A DNA stretch of 64,000 nucleotides from Vogesella aquatica (GTDB taxonomy: Bacteria; Pseudomonadota; Gammaproteobacteria; Burkholderiales; Chromobacteriaceae), in assembly GCF_028548455.1 (NCBI RefSeq), contig NZ_JAQQLF010000012.1, positions 1-64,000 on the forward strand. Direction: 5' to 3'. Of this stretch, positions 31,502-41,491 are shown piece after piece (positions within the stretch are counted from its first letter, which is position 1; each line of letters opens with the position of its first letter). Both the position numbers and the translations under genes were made by a program. A model generated the notes under the pieces. It did not search any database and was not told the origin of the DNA. It was given only the letters and a program-made list of their open reading frames with translations.

Positions 31502-34432
31502 ATGGTTTTAACGAATGTAAAGCAGTTTGCGAGTGAGCTGAACTTGTCCCCGGAACGTCTTCTGGAACAGTTGAAAAACGCAGGTGTAGGCAAGCGTGGC
31601 TTTGATGACACGCTGACCGAGCAGGATAAAAAGCAGTTGCTGGACTTTCTGAAAACGTCGCATGGCGCGCGTGACGAAGGCAAGGTAACGCTGACCCGTA
31701 AGCAAACCAGCGAGATCCACACTGCCGCAGGTAGTACCGTCAAAGTGGAAACGCGCAAGAAGCGTACTTTTGTACGCCCGGAAGACCAGCCTGCCGCAGC
31801 GGCACCTGCCGCTGAAGCCCCCAAGGCGGCCGAGCCGGTAGCTGTTGCACCGCAGGCCGCAGCCCCGGTAGTGGAAGCCGCCAAGCCGGTTGCCGCGCCA
31901 GTAGCTGCCAAGCCGGTTGCCGAGCCAAAAGCCGAAGAAAAGAAAGTGGAAGAGAAAAAGGCAGAAGCCAAGCCAGCCGCCAAGCCGGCAGCCGAAGTTG
32001 CCGCACCGGTTGCACCGGTGAAGCAGCCTACGCTGACACGTCCGGCGCCGACTTCCATCCTGAGCCAGGAAGAAATGGATGCCCGCGCCTCTGAAGAGCG
32101 TCGTCAGGCAGAATTCCGTGCACGCCAGCAGGCATTGCTGCGTGAAAAGCAGGAGCGTGAAGCGCGTCGTCTGGCGGCCAAGGCCGAAGCTGCTGCCCCG
32201 GCCAAGCCGGTTGTGGAAGTGAAGCCAGAGCCTAAAGCGGAAGAGCTGCCGCGTTCGGCCAAGCCTACCCAGCCGCGCATGCAGCCTGCTGCTGCCGGCC
32301 AGCGTACCGATGCACCGCGTGGCGACCGCCCGGCAGGTCAGGGTCAGCGCCCGGCAGGCCAGGGGCAGCGCCCTGGTCAGGGTGGTCAGCAACGTCCGGC
32401 CGGCCAGGGTGCACGCCCTGCGGCAGGTGGTGCGGCCCCGGCCCGCGGCCCAGCTGCAGCGACGACTGCGCCGGCCCCTGCTGGTGATGCGCGTCCAGGC
32501 GACAAGCGCGGCCCGGCCAAGAAGGGTGGCAGCAAAGACTGGAACGACGGTAAAAAAGGCAAAGGCCTGAAAACCCGTGGTGGCGATACCAGCAACGACT
32601 GGAAATCGCGCAAGTCCGGTGGCAAGCACAAAAACAGTAATAACCAGCATGCATTCCAGGCGCCAACCGAGCCTATCGTGCACGAAGTACTGGTGCCGGA
32701 AACCATCACCGTTGGTGATCTGGCCCACCGTATGGCGGTGAAAGCTGCCGAGGTGATCAAGGTGCTGATGAAGATGGGCATGATGGTGACCATCAACCAG
32801 GTGCTGGATCAGGAAACCGCGCTGATCATCGTGGAAGAAATGGGTCACGTGGGTAAAGCTGCCCAGGCGGATGATCCGGAAGCCTACCTGGCCGATGGTG
32901 AAACCATCGAAGTGGCCGAGCAGATTGCCCGTCCGCCGGTGGTAACCGTAATGGGTCACGTTGACCACGGTAAAACCTCGCTGCTGGACTACATCCGTCG
33001 CGCCAAAGTAGCTGCAGGCGAGGCCGGTGGCATTACCCAGCACATCGGTGCCTACCACGTAGAAACCGACCGCGGCATGATCACCTTCCTGGATACCCCG
33101 GGTCACGAAGCGTTTACCGCCATGCGTGCCCGTGGTGCCAAGGCGACCGATATCGTGGTACTGGTAGTGGCCGCCGACGACGGCGTAATGCCGCAAACCA
33201 TCGAAGCGATTCACCACGCCAAAGCGGCCGGTGTGCCTATCGTGGTTGCCGTGAACAAGATCGACAAGCAAGGCGCCAACGCCGAGCGTATCCGCCAGGA
33301 ACTGGTTGCCCACGAAGTGGTGCCGGAAGACTGGGGTGGCGATACCCAGTTCATCGAAGTGTCGGCCAAAATGGGTCTGAACATCGATGCGCTGCTGGAA
33401 GCCATCCTGCTGCAAGCTGAAGTGCTGGAGCTGACCGCTGCCGTCGATGCACCTGCCAAGGGCATTATCGTGGAAGCGCGTCTGGACAAAGGCCGTGGCC
33501 CGGTAGCGACCCTGTTGGTACAGTCCGGTACCCTGAAGAAGGGCGACATCGTGCTGGCTGGTACCGCCTTTGGCCGCGTGCGTGCCATGGTGGACGAAAA
33601 CGGCAAGCCGATCGACGAAGCCGGCCCGGCTATCCCGGTAGAAATCCTGGGTCTGTCCGACGTGCCGTCTGCCGGTGAAGATGCCATGGTACTGGCCGAC
33701 GAGAAGAAGGCGCGTGAAATCGCCCTGTTCCGTGCCGGCAAGTTCCGTGATGTGCGCCTGGCCAAGCAGCAAGCTGCCAAGCTGGAAAACATGTTTGCCC
33801 AGATGTCCGAAGGCGAAGTGCAGAACCTGCCTATCATCATCAAGGCAGACGTACAGGGTTCGTACGAAGCACTGGCCGGCAGCCTGCAAAAGCTGTCTAC
33901 CGAAGAAGTGCGCGTCAACATCCTGCACTCCGGTGTGGGTGGCATTTCCGAGTCCGACATCAACCTGGCGATCGCGTCCAAGGCTATCGTGGTGGGCTTC
34001 AATGCCCGCGCCGATGCGGCAGCGCGCAAGCTGGCGGAGAGCGAAGGCGTGGAAATCCGTTACTACAACATCATTTACGATGTGGTGGACGACGTGAAGG
34101 CCGCCATGTCCGGCATGCTGGCGCCAGAGCGTAAAGAGCAGATCATTGGTACCGTGGAAATCCGTCAGGTGATCTCCGTGTCCAAGGTGGGCAACATTGC
34201 AGGTTGCATGGTGACCGATGGCATCATCAAGCGTGCAGCCAGCATCCGCCTGATCCGTCACAACGTGGTGGTTCACACTGGCGAGCTGGACTCCCTGAAG
34301 CGCTTCAAGGACGACGTGAAAGAAGTGAAGCAAGGCTACGAATGCGGCCTGATGCTGAAGAACTTCAACGATATCCAGGAAGGCGACCAGCTGGAAGTGT
34401 TCGAGATCGTGGAAGTCGCACGTTCTCTGTAA
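31502..34432 (+). CDS. infB: translation initiation factor IF-2
   Basis: IF-2 is the GTPase that brings initiator tRNA to the 30S subunit and promotes subunit joining. The 976-aa protein has a small N-terminal domain. A long Lys/Glu/Ala/Pro and Gly/Gln/Arg low-complexity region follows at about residues 80-390. The G domain has GHVDHGKT at 485-492, DTPGH at 531-535 and NKID at 585-588. Domains II-IV and the C2 tRNA-binding domain come next, ending [10 protein letters not shown]. It lies 47 bases after nusA and is followed by a terminator carrying a repeat copy in its loop. Confidence 0.97.
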   Translation: MVLTNVKQFASELNLSPERLLEQLKNAGVGKRGFDDTLTEQDKKQLLDFLKTSHGARDEGKVTLTRKQTSEIHTAAGSTVKVETRKKRTFVRPEDQPAAAAPAAEAPKAAEPVAVAPQAAAPVVEAAKPVAAPVAAKPVAEPKAEEKKVEEKKAEAKPAAKPAAEVAAPVAPVKQPTLTRPAPTSILSQEEMDARASEERRQAEFRARQQALLREKQEREARRLAAKAEAAAPAKPVVEVKPEPKAEELPRSAKPTQPRMQPAAAGQRTDAPRGDRPAGQGQRPAGQGQRPGQGGQQRPAGQGARPAAGGAAPARGPAAATTAPAPAGDARPGDKRGPAKKGGSKDWNDGKKGKGLKTRGGDTSNDWKSRKSGGKHKNSNNQHAFQAPTEPIVHEVLVPETITVGDLAHRMAVKAAEVIKVLMKMGMMVTINQVLDQETALIIVEEMGHVGKAAQADDPEAYLADGETIEVAEQIARPPVVTVMGHVDHGKTSLLDYIRRAKVAAGEAGGITQHIGAYHVETDRGMITFLDTPGHEAFTAMRARGAKATDIVVLVVAADDGVMPQTIEAIHHAKAAGVPIVVAVNKIDKQGANAERIRQELVAHEVVPEDWGGDTQFIEVSAKMGLNIDALLEAILLQAEVLELTAAVDAPAKGIIVEARLDKGRGPVATLLVQSGTLKKGDIVLAGTAFGRVRAMVDENGKPIDEAGPAIPVEILGLSDVPSAGEDAMVLADEKKAREIALFRAGKFRDVRLAKQQAAKLENMFAQMSEGEVQNLPIIIKADVQGSYEALAGSLQKLSTEEVRVNILHSGVGGISESDINLAIASKAIVVGFNARADAAARKLAESEGVEIRYYNIIYDVVDDVKAAMSGMLAPERKEQIIGTVEIRQVISVSKVGNIAGCMVTDGIIKRAASIRLIRHNVVVHTGELDSLKRFKDDVKEVKQGYECGLMLKNFNDIQEGDQLEVFEIVEVARSL

Positions 34433-34446
34433 TGCAGTGATATAGA

Positions 34447-34487
34447 GGCGGGTGCCAGGTTGGCCGCATGGCCGGCGGGCACTCGCC
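34447..34487 (+). terminator. terminator after infB with a repeat in its loop
   Basis: GGCGGGTGCC (34447-34456) pairs with GGCACTCGCC (34478-34487; one G-T pair) and is followed by TTTTCTTGTTT. The 21-base loop contains an exact GGTTGGCCGCA (34458-34468). It lies 80 bases before rbfA, which may thus be partly separated from infB. Confidence 0.8.
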
Positions 34488-34566
34488 TTTTCTTGTTTAA
34501 GCCACAAAAATCCGCCTGGGCAGGGCTGTGTGCCATGGCGGGTGGGGTGGCCAGGAGTATCAGATC

Positions 34567-35004
34567 ATGGCTAAAGCCAAAAAAGGTTTTTCCCGCTCGG
34601 ACCGTATCGCCGAGCAGATCCAGCGCGAGCTGGCCGAGCTGATCCGCAAGGGCCTGAAAGACCCGCGTGTGGGTTGGGTCACCATTACTGCGGTAGACGT
34701 TACCCGTGACTACTCGCACGCCAAGGTGTTCTACACCGTGATGGACGAGAACAAGCGCGAAATTACCCAGGAAGCGCTGGAAAGCGCCGCCGGCTACCTG
34801 CGTAACGGTATTGGCCGTGTGCTGCAGATCTTTACCACCCCGCAGCTGCACTTTGTTTACGACGACTCCATCGAGCGCGGTGTATACATGAGCCGCCTGA
34901 TTGACGAAGTGAACGGCAATGCCACCACCGTCGAGCACGACGATGCGGCCAACCTTGACGCAGATGACGGCGACGAGGGCGAAGAGGGTAGCGATAAAGC
35001 ATGA
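34567..35004 (+). CDS. rbfA: 30S ribosome-binding factor RbfA
   Basis: RbfA binds immature 30S subunits and is needed for 16S 5'-end processing and cold growth. The 145-aa protein shows RIAEQIQRELAELI near residues 13-26, LKDPRVGWVTITAVDVTRDY near 30-49, and PQLHFVYDDSIERG. The last 25 residues are a strongly acidic tail. An exact repeat copy (34944-34954) encodes DAANL at the head of the tail. An AGGAG site supports the ATG at 34567. The stop overlaps truB by 4 bases. Confidence 0.95.
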   Translation: MAKAKKGFSRSDRIAEQIQRELAELIRKGLKDPRVGWVTITAVDVTRDYSHAKVFYTVMDENKREITQEALESAAGYLRNGIGRVLQIFTTPQLHFVYDDSIERGVYMSRLIDEVNGNATTVEHDDAANLDADDGDEGEEGSDKA

Positions 35005-35924
35005 GTGCACCGCGTCGCGTAAAGCTGCCTATCAATGGCGTGCTGCTGCTGGACAAGCCTTATCTGCTAAGTAGCAACACCGCTTTGCAGCGTGCGCGCT
35101 GGCTGTACAGTGCGGCCAAAGGTGGCCATACCGGCGTGCTGGACCCGCTGGCTACCGGCTTGCTGCCGCTGTGTTTTGGCGAGGCTACCAAGTTTTCCTC
35201 GTATCTGCTGGATGCCGACAAGGGCTACCGCGCCACCGTCAAGTTTGGCGAGGTCACCACCACCGGCGATATCGAGGGCGAAGTGCTATTGCAGCGCCCG
35301 GTAGCGTTTACGCTGCCGCAGCTGCAGGCCGCCATTGCTGCGCATACCGGCCCCATCAGCCAGGTGCCGCCGATGTATTCGGCGCTGAAGCATCAGGGCA
35401 AGGCGCTGTACGAGTACGCGCGCGAAGGTATCGAGATCAAGCGCGAGGCGCGCGATGTCACCATTCACCGCATCGACCTGATCTCGTTTGACGGCACGAC
35501 TGCCGTGATCGACGTACTGTGCAGCAAGGGCACCTATATCCGTACGCTGGGGCAGGATATTGGCGAGATGCTGGGTTGCGGTGCGCACCTGACCGGTTTG
35601 CGCCGCACCACGACGGGTGGTTTTTTGCTGGAAAACGCCATCACGCTGGAGCAGCTGGAGGCTACGCCGCCCGAGGCGCGCGGCCAACTATTGCTGCCGA
35701 TAGACGTGCTGGTGGCGCATTTTGGCGAGCAGGCCCTGCCTGCGCGCGACGCCGAGCGTTTTTGTCACGGCCAGGCCGTGCGTGCGCCGGAAAAGTGTGA
35801 GACAATGCGCCGTTTTCGTGTATACCGCGAGGCAACGCGAGAATTTCTCGGGCTGGCCGAGGCAAGAGACGACAGTCTGTTGCACCCTGTCCGGGTAACG
35901 GCTGCTCCGGCAGCCGCTGTGTGA
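35001..35924 (+). CDS. truB: tRNA pseudouridine(55) synthase TruB
   Basis: TruB makes pseudouridine 55 in the T-loop of tRNAs. The 307-aa protein has the catalytic motif GHTGVLDPLATG with nucleophile Asp48, then YSALKHQGKALYEYAREG near residues 129-146. GTYIRTLGQDIG (about 176-187) follows, and a C-terminal PUA-like domain closes the protein. It is translationally coupled to rbfA (ATGA overlap) and followed after 72 bases by rpsO, the standard order. Confidence 0.96.
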   Translation: MSAPRRVKLPINGVLLLDKPYLLSSNTALQRARWLYSAAKGGHTGVLDPLATGLLPLCFGEATKFSSYLLDADKGYRATVKFGEVTTTGDIEGEVLLQRPVAFTLPQLQAAIAAHTGPISQVPPMYSALKHQGKALYEYAREGIEIKREARDVTIHRIDLISFDGTTAVIDVLCSKGTYIRTLGQDIGEMLGCGAHLTGLRRTTTGGFLLENAITLEQLEATPPEARGQLLLPIDVLVAHFGEQALPARDAERFCHGQAVRAPEKCETMRRFRVYREATREFLGLAEARDDSLLHPVRVTAAPAAAV

Positions 35925-35996
35925 AGTGTAGGTGGGTTCCGGCTCGCCGCACTTGTCGGGCTTTACCGCCCTAAACCGATATTGGAGTAATTCCTC

Positions 35997-36266
35997 ATGG
36001 CAATGAACGCCGAAAAAAAAGCAGTCATCGTTAAAGATTTCCAGCGTAAAGAAAACGACACCGGTTCCAGCGAAGTTCAAGTAGCCCTGCTGACCGCTCG
36101 TATCAATGACCTGACTCCGCACTTCAAAGCCAACACCAAAGATCACCACAGCCGTCGTGGCCTGCTGAAACTGGTGAGCCGTCGTCGTCGTCTGCTTGAC
36201 TACCTCAAGCGCACTGACGCTGAAAGCTACCGCGCTCTGATCGCTCGTCTGGGTCTGCGCAAGTAA
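35997..36266 (+). CDS. rpsO: 30S ribosomal protein S15
   Basis: S15 is a primary 16S rRNA-binding protein of the platform. The 89-aa length is exact for the family. [19 protein letters not shown], and [22 protein letters not shown] are the family blocks. A GGAG site precedes the ATG at 35997. A second ATG two codons on (36003) is less likely. A strong terminator follows, then pnp with its own promoter. Confidence 0.97.
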   Translation: MAMNAEKKAVIVKDFQRKENDTGSSEVQVALLTARINDLTPHFKANTKDHHSRRGLLKLVSRRRRLLDYLKRTDAESYRALIARLGLRK

Positions 36267-36278
36267 TCGGTTTGAATT

Positions 36279-36311
36279 CGAAAAAGTCGCAGCCCGTCTG
36301 CGACTTTTTCG
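36279..36311 (+). terminator. terminator of rpsO
   Basis: A perfect 14-bp stem, CGAAAAAGTCGCAG (36279-36292) with its complement (36298-36311), and a 5-base loop end in a T-rich tract 12 bases after the rpsO stop. Confidence 0.92.
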
Positions 36312-36339
36312 TTTCTGCAGTGGCAGTATCTGTAAGTTA

Positions 36340-36367
36340 TTGAGTCAACGGGGGGAGCCTCTATAAA
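36340..36367 (+). promoter_or_regulatory. predicted pnp promoter
   Basis: TTGAGT (36340-36345) and TATAAA (36362-36367) with a 16-base spacer lie about 70 bases before the pnp start, downstream of the rpsO terminator. Confidence 0.55.
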
Positions 36368-36436
36368 TCTGCATCAAGCTGGTGCCGATTCGTAGGGGTT
36401 CCCGTTGCATAAAGTACCTAATGAAGGGCACCTCAA

Positions 36437-38578
36437 GTGTTTAACAAAATTACCAAGTCGTTCCAGTACGGCAAACACACCGTTACCCTGGAAACCGGTG
36501 AAGTAGCGCGTCAGGCCTCCGGCGCAGTACTGGTATCGGTAGAAGATACCGTGGTTCTGGTGTCGGTTGTCGGCTCCAAAAACGTGAAACCAGGCCAGGA
36601 TTTCTTCCCGCTGACCGTGGACTACCTGGAGCGTACTTACGCTGCTGGCAAGATCCCGGGTGGTTTCTTCAAGCGTGAAGGCAAACAGTCCGAAAAAGAA
36701 ATCCTGACCAGCCGCCTGATCGATCGCCCGATCCGCCCGCTGTTCCCGGAAGGCTTCTACCACGACGTACAAATCGTGGCCACCGTGATGTCGCTGAACC
36801 CGGAAGTGGATTCCGACGTGCCAGCCATGATCGGTGCCTCCGCCGCGCTGGCCATTTCCGGTCTGCCGTTCAATGGCCCGATCGGTGCCGTGCGCGTAGG
36901 TTACGCCAACGGCGAGTACATCCTGAACCCGACCAAAACCGAGCTGCTGACTTCGGAAATGGACCTGGTGGTAGCCGGTACCGAGCGTGCCGTACTGATG
37001 GTTGAGTCCGAAGCCAAAGAACTGTCCGAAGCCGTGATGCTGGGCGCCGTGGTATTCGGCCACGACCAGATGCAGGCTGCCATTACCGCCATTAACGAGT
37101 TTGCTGACGAAGTGAACCCGGTAATGTGGGACTGGGAAGCGCCGGCCAAGAACGAAGCACTGATCGCCCAGATCCGTGACATCTCCGGTGAAGCCATCGC
37201 CAACGCCTTCCGCATCCGCCAGAAAGGCGCACGTTCCGAAGCGCTGAATGCTGCCTGGGCTGCCGTGAAGGCCGCACTGATCAACGAAGACACCGATACC
37301 CTGGTGGCCAACGAGATCAAGGGCATCTTCAAGTCGCTGGAAGCCGAAATCGTTCGTGGCCAGATCCTGTCCGGCGAGCCACGTATCGATGGCCGCGACA
37401 CCCGTACCGTACGCCCGATCGCCATCCGCACCGGCGTGCTGCCACGTGTACACGGCTCCTCGCTGTTCACCCGCGGTGAAACCCAGGCTATCGTGACCAC
37501 CACCCTGGGCACCAAGCAGGACGAGCAGATCATCGACGCACTGGCCGGCGAATACACCGACCGCTTCATGCTGCACTACAACTTCCCGCCGTACTCCACC
37601 GGTGAAGCTGGTCGCATGGGCCCGCCAAAACGCCGCGAAATCGGCCACGGCCGTCTGGCCAAGCGTGCTCTGGCACAAGTACTGCCGTCCGAAACCGAAT
37701 TCGGCTACACCATGCGTGTGGTTTCCGAAATCACCGAATCCAACGGCTCCTCGTCGATGGCTTCCGTGTGTGGCGGCTGCCTGGCACTGCTGTCTGCCGG
37801 TGTACCGCTGAAAGCCCACGTGGCCGGTATCGCCATGGGCCTGATCCTGGAAGGCAACCGTTTTGCCGTGCTGACCGACATCCTGGGTGACGAAGATCAC
37901 CTGGGCGATATGGACTTCAAGGTAGCCGGTACCGCCGCTGGCGTGACTGCCCTGCAGATGGATATCAAGATCCAGGGCATCACCAAGGAAATCATGCAGA
38001 TCGCGCTGGAACAAGCCAAAGACGGCCGTCTGCACATCCTGGGTCACATGAAAGAAGCCATCGAAGGCCCGCAAGAGCTGTCCACTCACGCGCCGCGTCT
38101 GTACGTGATGAAGATCAACCCGGAGAAAATCCGCGAAGTGATCGGTAAAGGTGGTGAAACCATCCGCGCCATCACCAAAGATACCGGCTGCGAGATCAAC
38201 ATCGAAGAAGACGGCACCATCACCATCGCCTCCGTATCCAACGAAGGTGCTGAAGCTGCCAAGAAGCGTATCGAAGAAATCACCGCTGAAGTTGAAGTAG
38301 GCAAAGTCTACGAAGGCCCGGTAGTGAAGATTCTGGACAACAACGTGGGCGCCATCGTGTCCATCATGCCGGGCAAAGATGGTCTGGTACACATTTCGCA
38401 GATCGCTCACGAGCGCATCAAGAACGTGTCCGACTACCTGAAAGAAGGCCAGATCGTGAAAGTAAAGGCCATCGAGATGGACGACCGCGGCCGCGTTCGC
38501 CTGTCGATCAAGGCTTTGCTGGACAACCCGGCAGCCCCGGCTGCCCAGGGTGACTTCGGTCTGAAATCCGGCGCCTAA
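36437..38578 (+). CDS. pnp: polyribonucleotide nucleotidyltransferase
   Basis: PNPase is the phosphorolytic 3'-5' exoribonuclease of the degradosome. The 713-aa protein has two RNase PH domains, with [20 protein letters not shown] in the first and GRRDTR-type [10 protein letters not shown] and [12 protein letters not shown] in the second. A KH domain ([19 protein letters not shown] near residue 556) and an S1 domain (about 620-690) follow. It begins with GTG at 36437, preceded by AAGGG. Codon use is strongly biased, as in highly expressed genes. Confidence 0.97.
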   Translation: MFNKITKSFQYGKHTVTLETGEVARQASGAVLVSVEDTVVLVSVVGSKNVKPGQDFFPLTVDYLERTYAAGKIPGGFFKREGKQSEKEILTSRLIDRPIRPLFPEGFYHDVQIVATVMSLNPEVDSDVPAMIGASAALAISGLPFNGPIGAVRVGYANGEYILNPTKTELLTSEMDLVVAGTERAVLMVESEAKELSEAVMLGAVVFGHDQMQAAITAINEFADEVNPVMWDWEAPAKNEALIAQIRDISGEAIANAFRIRQKGARSEALNAAWAAVKAALINEDTDTLVANEIKGIFKSLEAEIVRGQILSGEPRIDGRDTRTVRPIAIRTGVLPRVHGSSLFTRGETQAIVTTTLGTKQDEQIIDALAGEYTDRFMLHYNFPPYSTGEAGRMGPPKRREIGHGRLAKRALAQVLPSETEFGYTMRVVSEITESNGSSSMASVCGGCLALLSAGVPLKAHVAGIAMGLILEGNRFAVLTDILGDEDHLGDMDFKVAGTAAGVTALQMDIKIQGITKEIMQIALEQAKDGRLHILGHMKEAIEGPQELSTHAPRLYVMKINPEKIREVIGKGGETIRAITKDTGCEINIEEDGTITIASVSNEGAEAAKKRIEEITAEVEVGKVYEGPVVKILDNNVGAIVSIMPGKDGLVHISQIAHERIKNVSDYLKEGQIVKVKAIEMDDRGRVRLSIKALLDNPAAPAAQGDFGLKSGA

Positions 38579-38609
38579 GCCAGATAGCCCTGTTACGGCA
38601 GGGTAGATA

Positions 38610-38641
38610 AACCGCCTGTCAGCGCAAGCTGGCAGGCGGTT
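38610..38641 (+). terminator. terminator of pnp
   Basis: A 14-bp stem with one G-T pair, AACCGCCTGTCAGC (38610-38623) and GCTGGCAGGCGGTT (38628-38641), has a GCAA tetraloop and is followed by TTGCTTT. Confidence 0.88.
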
Positions 38642-38664
38642 TTGCTTTGTGGCCCGCATGAAAA

Positions 38665-39092
38665 AGCCACCCCGCAGGGTAATGCCAGTCAGTTAGGCGA
38701 ATGTGCTTGGCCATCAGGTAGGAGGGCGTGAGTGTAGCGCTCCATCCCGTTGGCGCGAGCCGGTCAAAATGGTGCGCCCCAGGTTTTAAGACGCCGATTT
38801 GTTTGAGCCCCGAGCCGTTAGCGATCTGCGTGCAAATCTTTGATTTGCTCAGCGATGCGAGTTCGGCGGCGCCTGGGGCGTGCCATTTTGACCGGGGTTT
38901 CGAGCAGCCCCGGGTTGCGGGGGAATGAAAAGGGGGCGGCAATCCGCCCCCTTTCCCGTTTGCCGGGCGGAACCGGCATCTAATCATCGTCCGCATCGCG
39001 GACACAATAGCACTCTTCAAACACAACAAACCCCTAGCCAAAAAAAGCGCCAGTCAGCGTTAACTGACTGGCATTAACCCCGCAGGGTGGCT
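38665..39092. repeat. nested long inverted repeats between pnp and actP
   Basis: This 553-base gap (38579-39131) holds no convincing gene. Its outer arms (38665-38695 and 39061-39092) match at 29 of 31 positions in inverted orientation, with one extra base. Its inner arms (38760-38783 and 38872-38895) match at 22 of 24. Between the inner arms is a 7-bp hairpin, GCAAATC/GATTTGC (38832-38848). Another 11-bp hairpin, AAAGGGGGCGG with its complement (38929-38954), lies right of them. It could be a non-autonomous mobile element or a structured RNA. I could not assign a family. Confidence 0.6.
39049..39072 (-). terminator. terminator of yjcH-actP
   Basis: GCCAGTCAG (39049-39057) pairs with CTGACTGGC (39064-39072). 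On the minus strand it is followed by GCGCTTTTTTT. It lies 60 bases after the actP stop, inside the right outer arm of the nested repeat. Confidence 0.8.
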
Positions 39093-39100
39093 GCACTGGC

Positions 39101-39122
39101 TTGCGGCCAAGGTTGGCCGCAA
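39101..39122. repeat. palindromic pair of the GGTTGGCCGCA repeat after actP
   Basis: TTGCGGCCAA, GG, TTGGCCGCAA forms a perfect 10-bp palindrome with a 2-base centre, containing one exact repeat copy (39111-39121) and one 9-base copy. It lies 10 bases after the actP stop. Confidence 0.8.
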
Positions 39123-39131
39123 GTGCTCTGC

Positions 39132-40796
39132 TTAGTGCTTGTGTGCGCCCGCGGCACCGTGGCCGGTTTGTGCGCGCACAAACTGGTCGTCGAAGCGGGC
39201 GCGCTCGGTTGCCGCGGCGGCACTGCGGTCCAGTAGCGACACCACAATGCTCACGGCAAAGGCCAGCGGCATGGAAAACAGTGCCGGGTGCTCGTACGGG
39301 AAGATGGCGGTTTCGTTGCCCAGTACCGTGACCCATACCGCCTTGGACAGGATTACCAGCGTCACCGCCGAAATCAGGCCGCTAAAGCCGCCCAGCAGCG
39401 CGCCGCGGGTGGTGAGGTCTTTCCAGTACATGGACAGGATCAGGATGGGGAAGTTGGTGGACGCTGCCACACCAAAGGTCAGGCCTACCAGGAAGGCCAC
39501 GTTCTGCTTCTCGAATAGGATGCCCAATACAATCGCCAGCACGCCGATGGCGACCGCGGCAATGCGCGACACTTTCAGCTCGCTCTTTTCATCCGCCTTG
39601 CCCTTTTTGATCACGGTAGCGTACAAGTCGTGCGAGATGGCCGACGCGCCTGCCAGCGCGAGGCCGGCGACCACCGCCAGGATGGTGGCAAAGGCCACGG
39701 CAGACAAGAAGCCCAGGAACAGGTTGCCGCCCACGGCTTTGGCCAGATGCATGGCCACCATATTGCCGCCGCCTACCAGCTTGCCACCCAGCTCGCCGTT
39801 CACAAAGTACTGCGGGTCTTTACCGATGATCACCACCGCAGCAAAGCCCAGTGTGCATACCACCAGAAAGAAGAAGCCGATAAACCCGGTAGCGTAGAAC
39901 ACCGATTTGCGTGCTTCCTTGGCATTGGGCACGGTAAAGAAGCGCATCAGGATGTGCGGCAGGCCGGCAATACCGAATACCAGGCCCAGCGACATCGACG
40001 CCACGTTCACCGGGTCGGCCAGCATGCTGCCCGGGCCCATCATGCCCAGGCCATCTTTGTGTACGGTGATGGCTTCGCGTGCCAGCGTTTCGTAGCTGAA
40101 GCCAAAGCGCGACATGGCCATGAAGGCCAGCGTGGTGCCGCCAGCCAGCAGCAGCACGGCCTTGATGATCTGTACCCAGGTGGTGGCGATCATGCCGCCA
40201 AAGATCACATAAGCCATCATCACCACGCCAACCACCACCACGGCTACCGGGTAATCCAGGCCAAACAGCAGCTGGATCAGCTGGCCGGCACCCACCATCT
40301 GTACGATCAGGTAGAAGCTCACCACGGTCAGCGAGCCGAAGGCGGCAAAGGTGCGGATCTTGGTCTGGTCCAGCCGGTAGCTGGCGATGTCGGCAAAGGT
40401 GAAGCGGCCCAGGTTACGCAGGCGCTCGGCCATCAGGAAGGTAATGATGGGCCAGCCTACAAAGAAGCCGACAGTGTAGATAAAGCCATCGTAGCCTTTG
40501 GCAAACACCATGCTGGACAGGCCCAGCAGGGTGGCGGCAGACATGTAGTCGCCGGCAATGGCCAGGCCGTTCTGGAAGCCGGTAATGCCGCCGCCTGCGG
40601 TGTAGAAGTCACTGGCGGAGCGGGTGCGGCGCGAAGCCCAGTAGGTAATGCCCAGCGTCAGCACCACAAACACCATGAACATGCCGATGGCGGCCACATT
40701 CAACGGCTGTTTCTCCACGGCACCGGCCATGGCAGGGCCAGCCAGGGCCAGCGGGCTGGCAGAGAGCGCCAGCAGGGTAGCGAGGGTGCGCATCAT
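39132..40796 (-). CDS. actP: cation/acetate symporter ActP
   Basis: ActP is a sodium:solute symporter family permease for acetate and other short carboxylates. The 554-aa inner membrane protein starts with a cleavable-looking hydrophobic leader ([20 protein letters not shown]). It then has about 13 membrane segments, with [20 protein letters not shown] near residue 55 and [21 protein letters not shown] near 265 as family blocks. The ATG at 40796 overlaps the yjcH stop (ATGA), which fixes the start. Upstream in-frame sequence is a shadow of yjcH. The tail is His/Gly-rich ([10 protein letters not shown]). Confidence 0.95.
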   Translation of the reverse strand: MMRTLATLLALSASPLALAGPAMAGAVEKQPLNVAAIGMFMVFVVLTLGITYWASRRTRSASDFYTAGGGITGFQNGLAIAGDYMSAATLLGLSSMVFAKGYDGFIYTVGFFVGWPIITFLMAERLRNLGRFTFADIASYRLDQTKIRTFAAFGSLTVVSFYLIVQMVGAGQLIQLLFGLDYPVAVVVVGVVMMAYVIFGGMIATTWVQIIKAVLLLAGGTTLAFMAMSRFGFSYETLAREAITVHKDGLGMMGPGSMLADPVNVASMSLGLVFGIAGLPHILMRFFTVPNAKEARKSVFYATGFIGFFFLVVCTLGFAAVVIIGKDPQYFVNGELGGKLVGGGNMVAMHLAKAVGGNLFLGFLSAVAFATILAVVAGLALAGASAISHDLYATVIKKGKADEKSELKVSRIAAVAIGVLAIVLGILFEKQNVAFLVGLTFGVAASTNFPILILSMYWKDLTTRGALLGGFSGLISAVTLVILSKAVWVTVLGNETAIFPYEHPALFSMPLAFAVSIVVSLLDRSAAAATERARFDDQFVRAQTGHGAAGAHKH

Positions 40797-41104
40797 GGCT
40801 GGCTCTCCTGCAGAATGGTGGCGGTCAGGCGGTCGAACTCGGTATTGGCGCGGTACACGTAATAGCCGGTGAGCGCCCAGGTAAACACGATGATGGCGGC
40901 GCCTACCGGTACGCCGACAGACAGCACGCCGCCGCTGTGCAGTGCCTGGTGCAAGGTGTCCGGTGCCAGTGCTACCACCAGCATGTACAGGTAATAGGTG
41001 CCCAGCGTGAGCGCGGCCAGAGTCCAGGCCAGGGTAGAGCGCCTTTTCACCAGGGTAGCGAATTGCGGGTGTTGCCGGATGGCGTGTGTTGCATTGCCAG
41101 TCAT
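40793..41104 (-). CDS. yjcH: DUF485 membrane protein YjcH
   Basis: YjcH-type DUF485 proteins are co-encoded with actP and probably assist the permease. The 103-aa protein has two membrane segments, at about residues 25-46 and 62-84 ([38 protein letters not shown]). The start has an AGGAGA site. It is coupled to actP by a 4-base overlap. Upstream, at 41185-41231, lies an element shared with the acyl-CoA ligase promoter. Confidence 0.93.
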   Translation of the reverse strand: MTGNATHAIRQHPQFATLVKRRSTLAWTLAALTLGTYYLYMLVVALAPDTLHQALHSGGVLSVGVPVGAAIIVFTWALTGYYVYRANTEFDRLTATILQESQP

Positions 41105-41184
41105 GATCTCTCCTGTTTCTCGGTTGTATTGCTGCGGGGGCCGCTCTGTGGCGGCTGGTCTCGAGCTTTTGCTCGCTTATGCCT

Positions 41185-41231
41185 GATGATTCCCTGTCAA
41201 CCTTGCGCAACTGTGTGTGAAATGTAACGAA
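41185..41231 (-). promoter_or_regulatory. shared upstream element, yjcH-actP copy
   Basis: This 47-bp block aligns without gaps to 43175-43221 upstream of the acyl-CoA ligase gene, 36 of 47 identical. It contains the palindrome TTGCGCAA (41203-41210) and ends TGTAACGAA. A TTGACA on the minus strand lies just inside. It is a candidate activator site 80 bases before the yjcH start. The rest of 41105-41491 has no gene. Confidence 0.65.
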
Positions 41232-41360
41232 ACATGAATGCGGCCTGTTTGGCTGCCAGGCGCGCTCTGGCAGGGGTTTTTGCTGGCTGTGGCCACCTGT
41301 GCGGGCCTGTGGGCGTGGCAGCCTTGCAACAAAATGCGGCGGGCGGCAGGGCAAAAAAAA

Positions 41361-41379
41361 TCCCCGCCGAGGCGGGGGA
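41361..41379 (-). terminator. terminator downstream of the acyl-CoA ligase
   Basis: The stem CCCCGCC with GGCGGGG has a tiny loop and is followed on the minus strand by eight T residues (41353-41360). It lies about 110 bases after the ligase stop. Confidence 0.75.
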
Positions 41380-41431
41380 ATAAGGGGGAAATGTTCGCAG
41401 CGTAGCTACGAGGCCTGCCATGCCGGCACGA

Positions 41432-41471
41432 TGCGGCCAACCAGAACACCCCTGTTGCAGGGTTGGCCGCA
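41432..41471. repeat. inverted pair of exact GGTTGGCCGCA copies
   Basis: TGCGGCCAACC (41432-41442) and GGTTGGCCGCA (41461-41471) face each other across 18 bases, giving a perfect 11-bp stem 20 bases after the ligase stop. No T-run follows directly. Confidence 0.85.
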
Positions 41472-41491
41472 GGCGCTGCCGGTGCGGCGGG

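Noticed and set aside
31508-34507. Very long open frames on the strand opposite infB, nusA, pnp, rne, alaS, fadD, the acyl-CoA ligase and rhlE (up to 999 codons)
   Set aside because: They are antisense shadows caused by biased high-G+C codon use. Their translations lack domains and are rich in His, Gln, Arg or Val, and the sense genes are certain.
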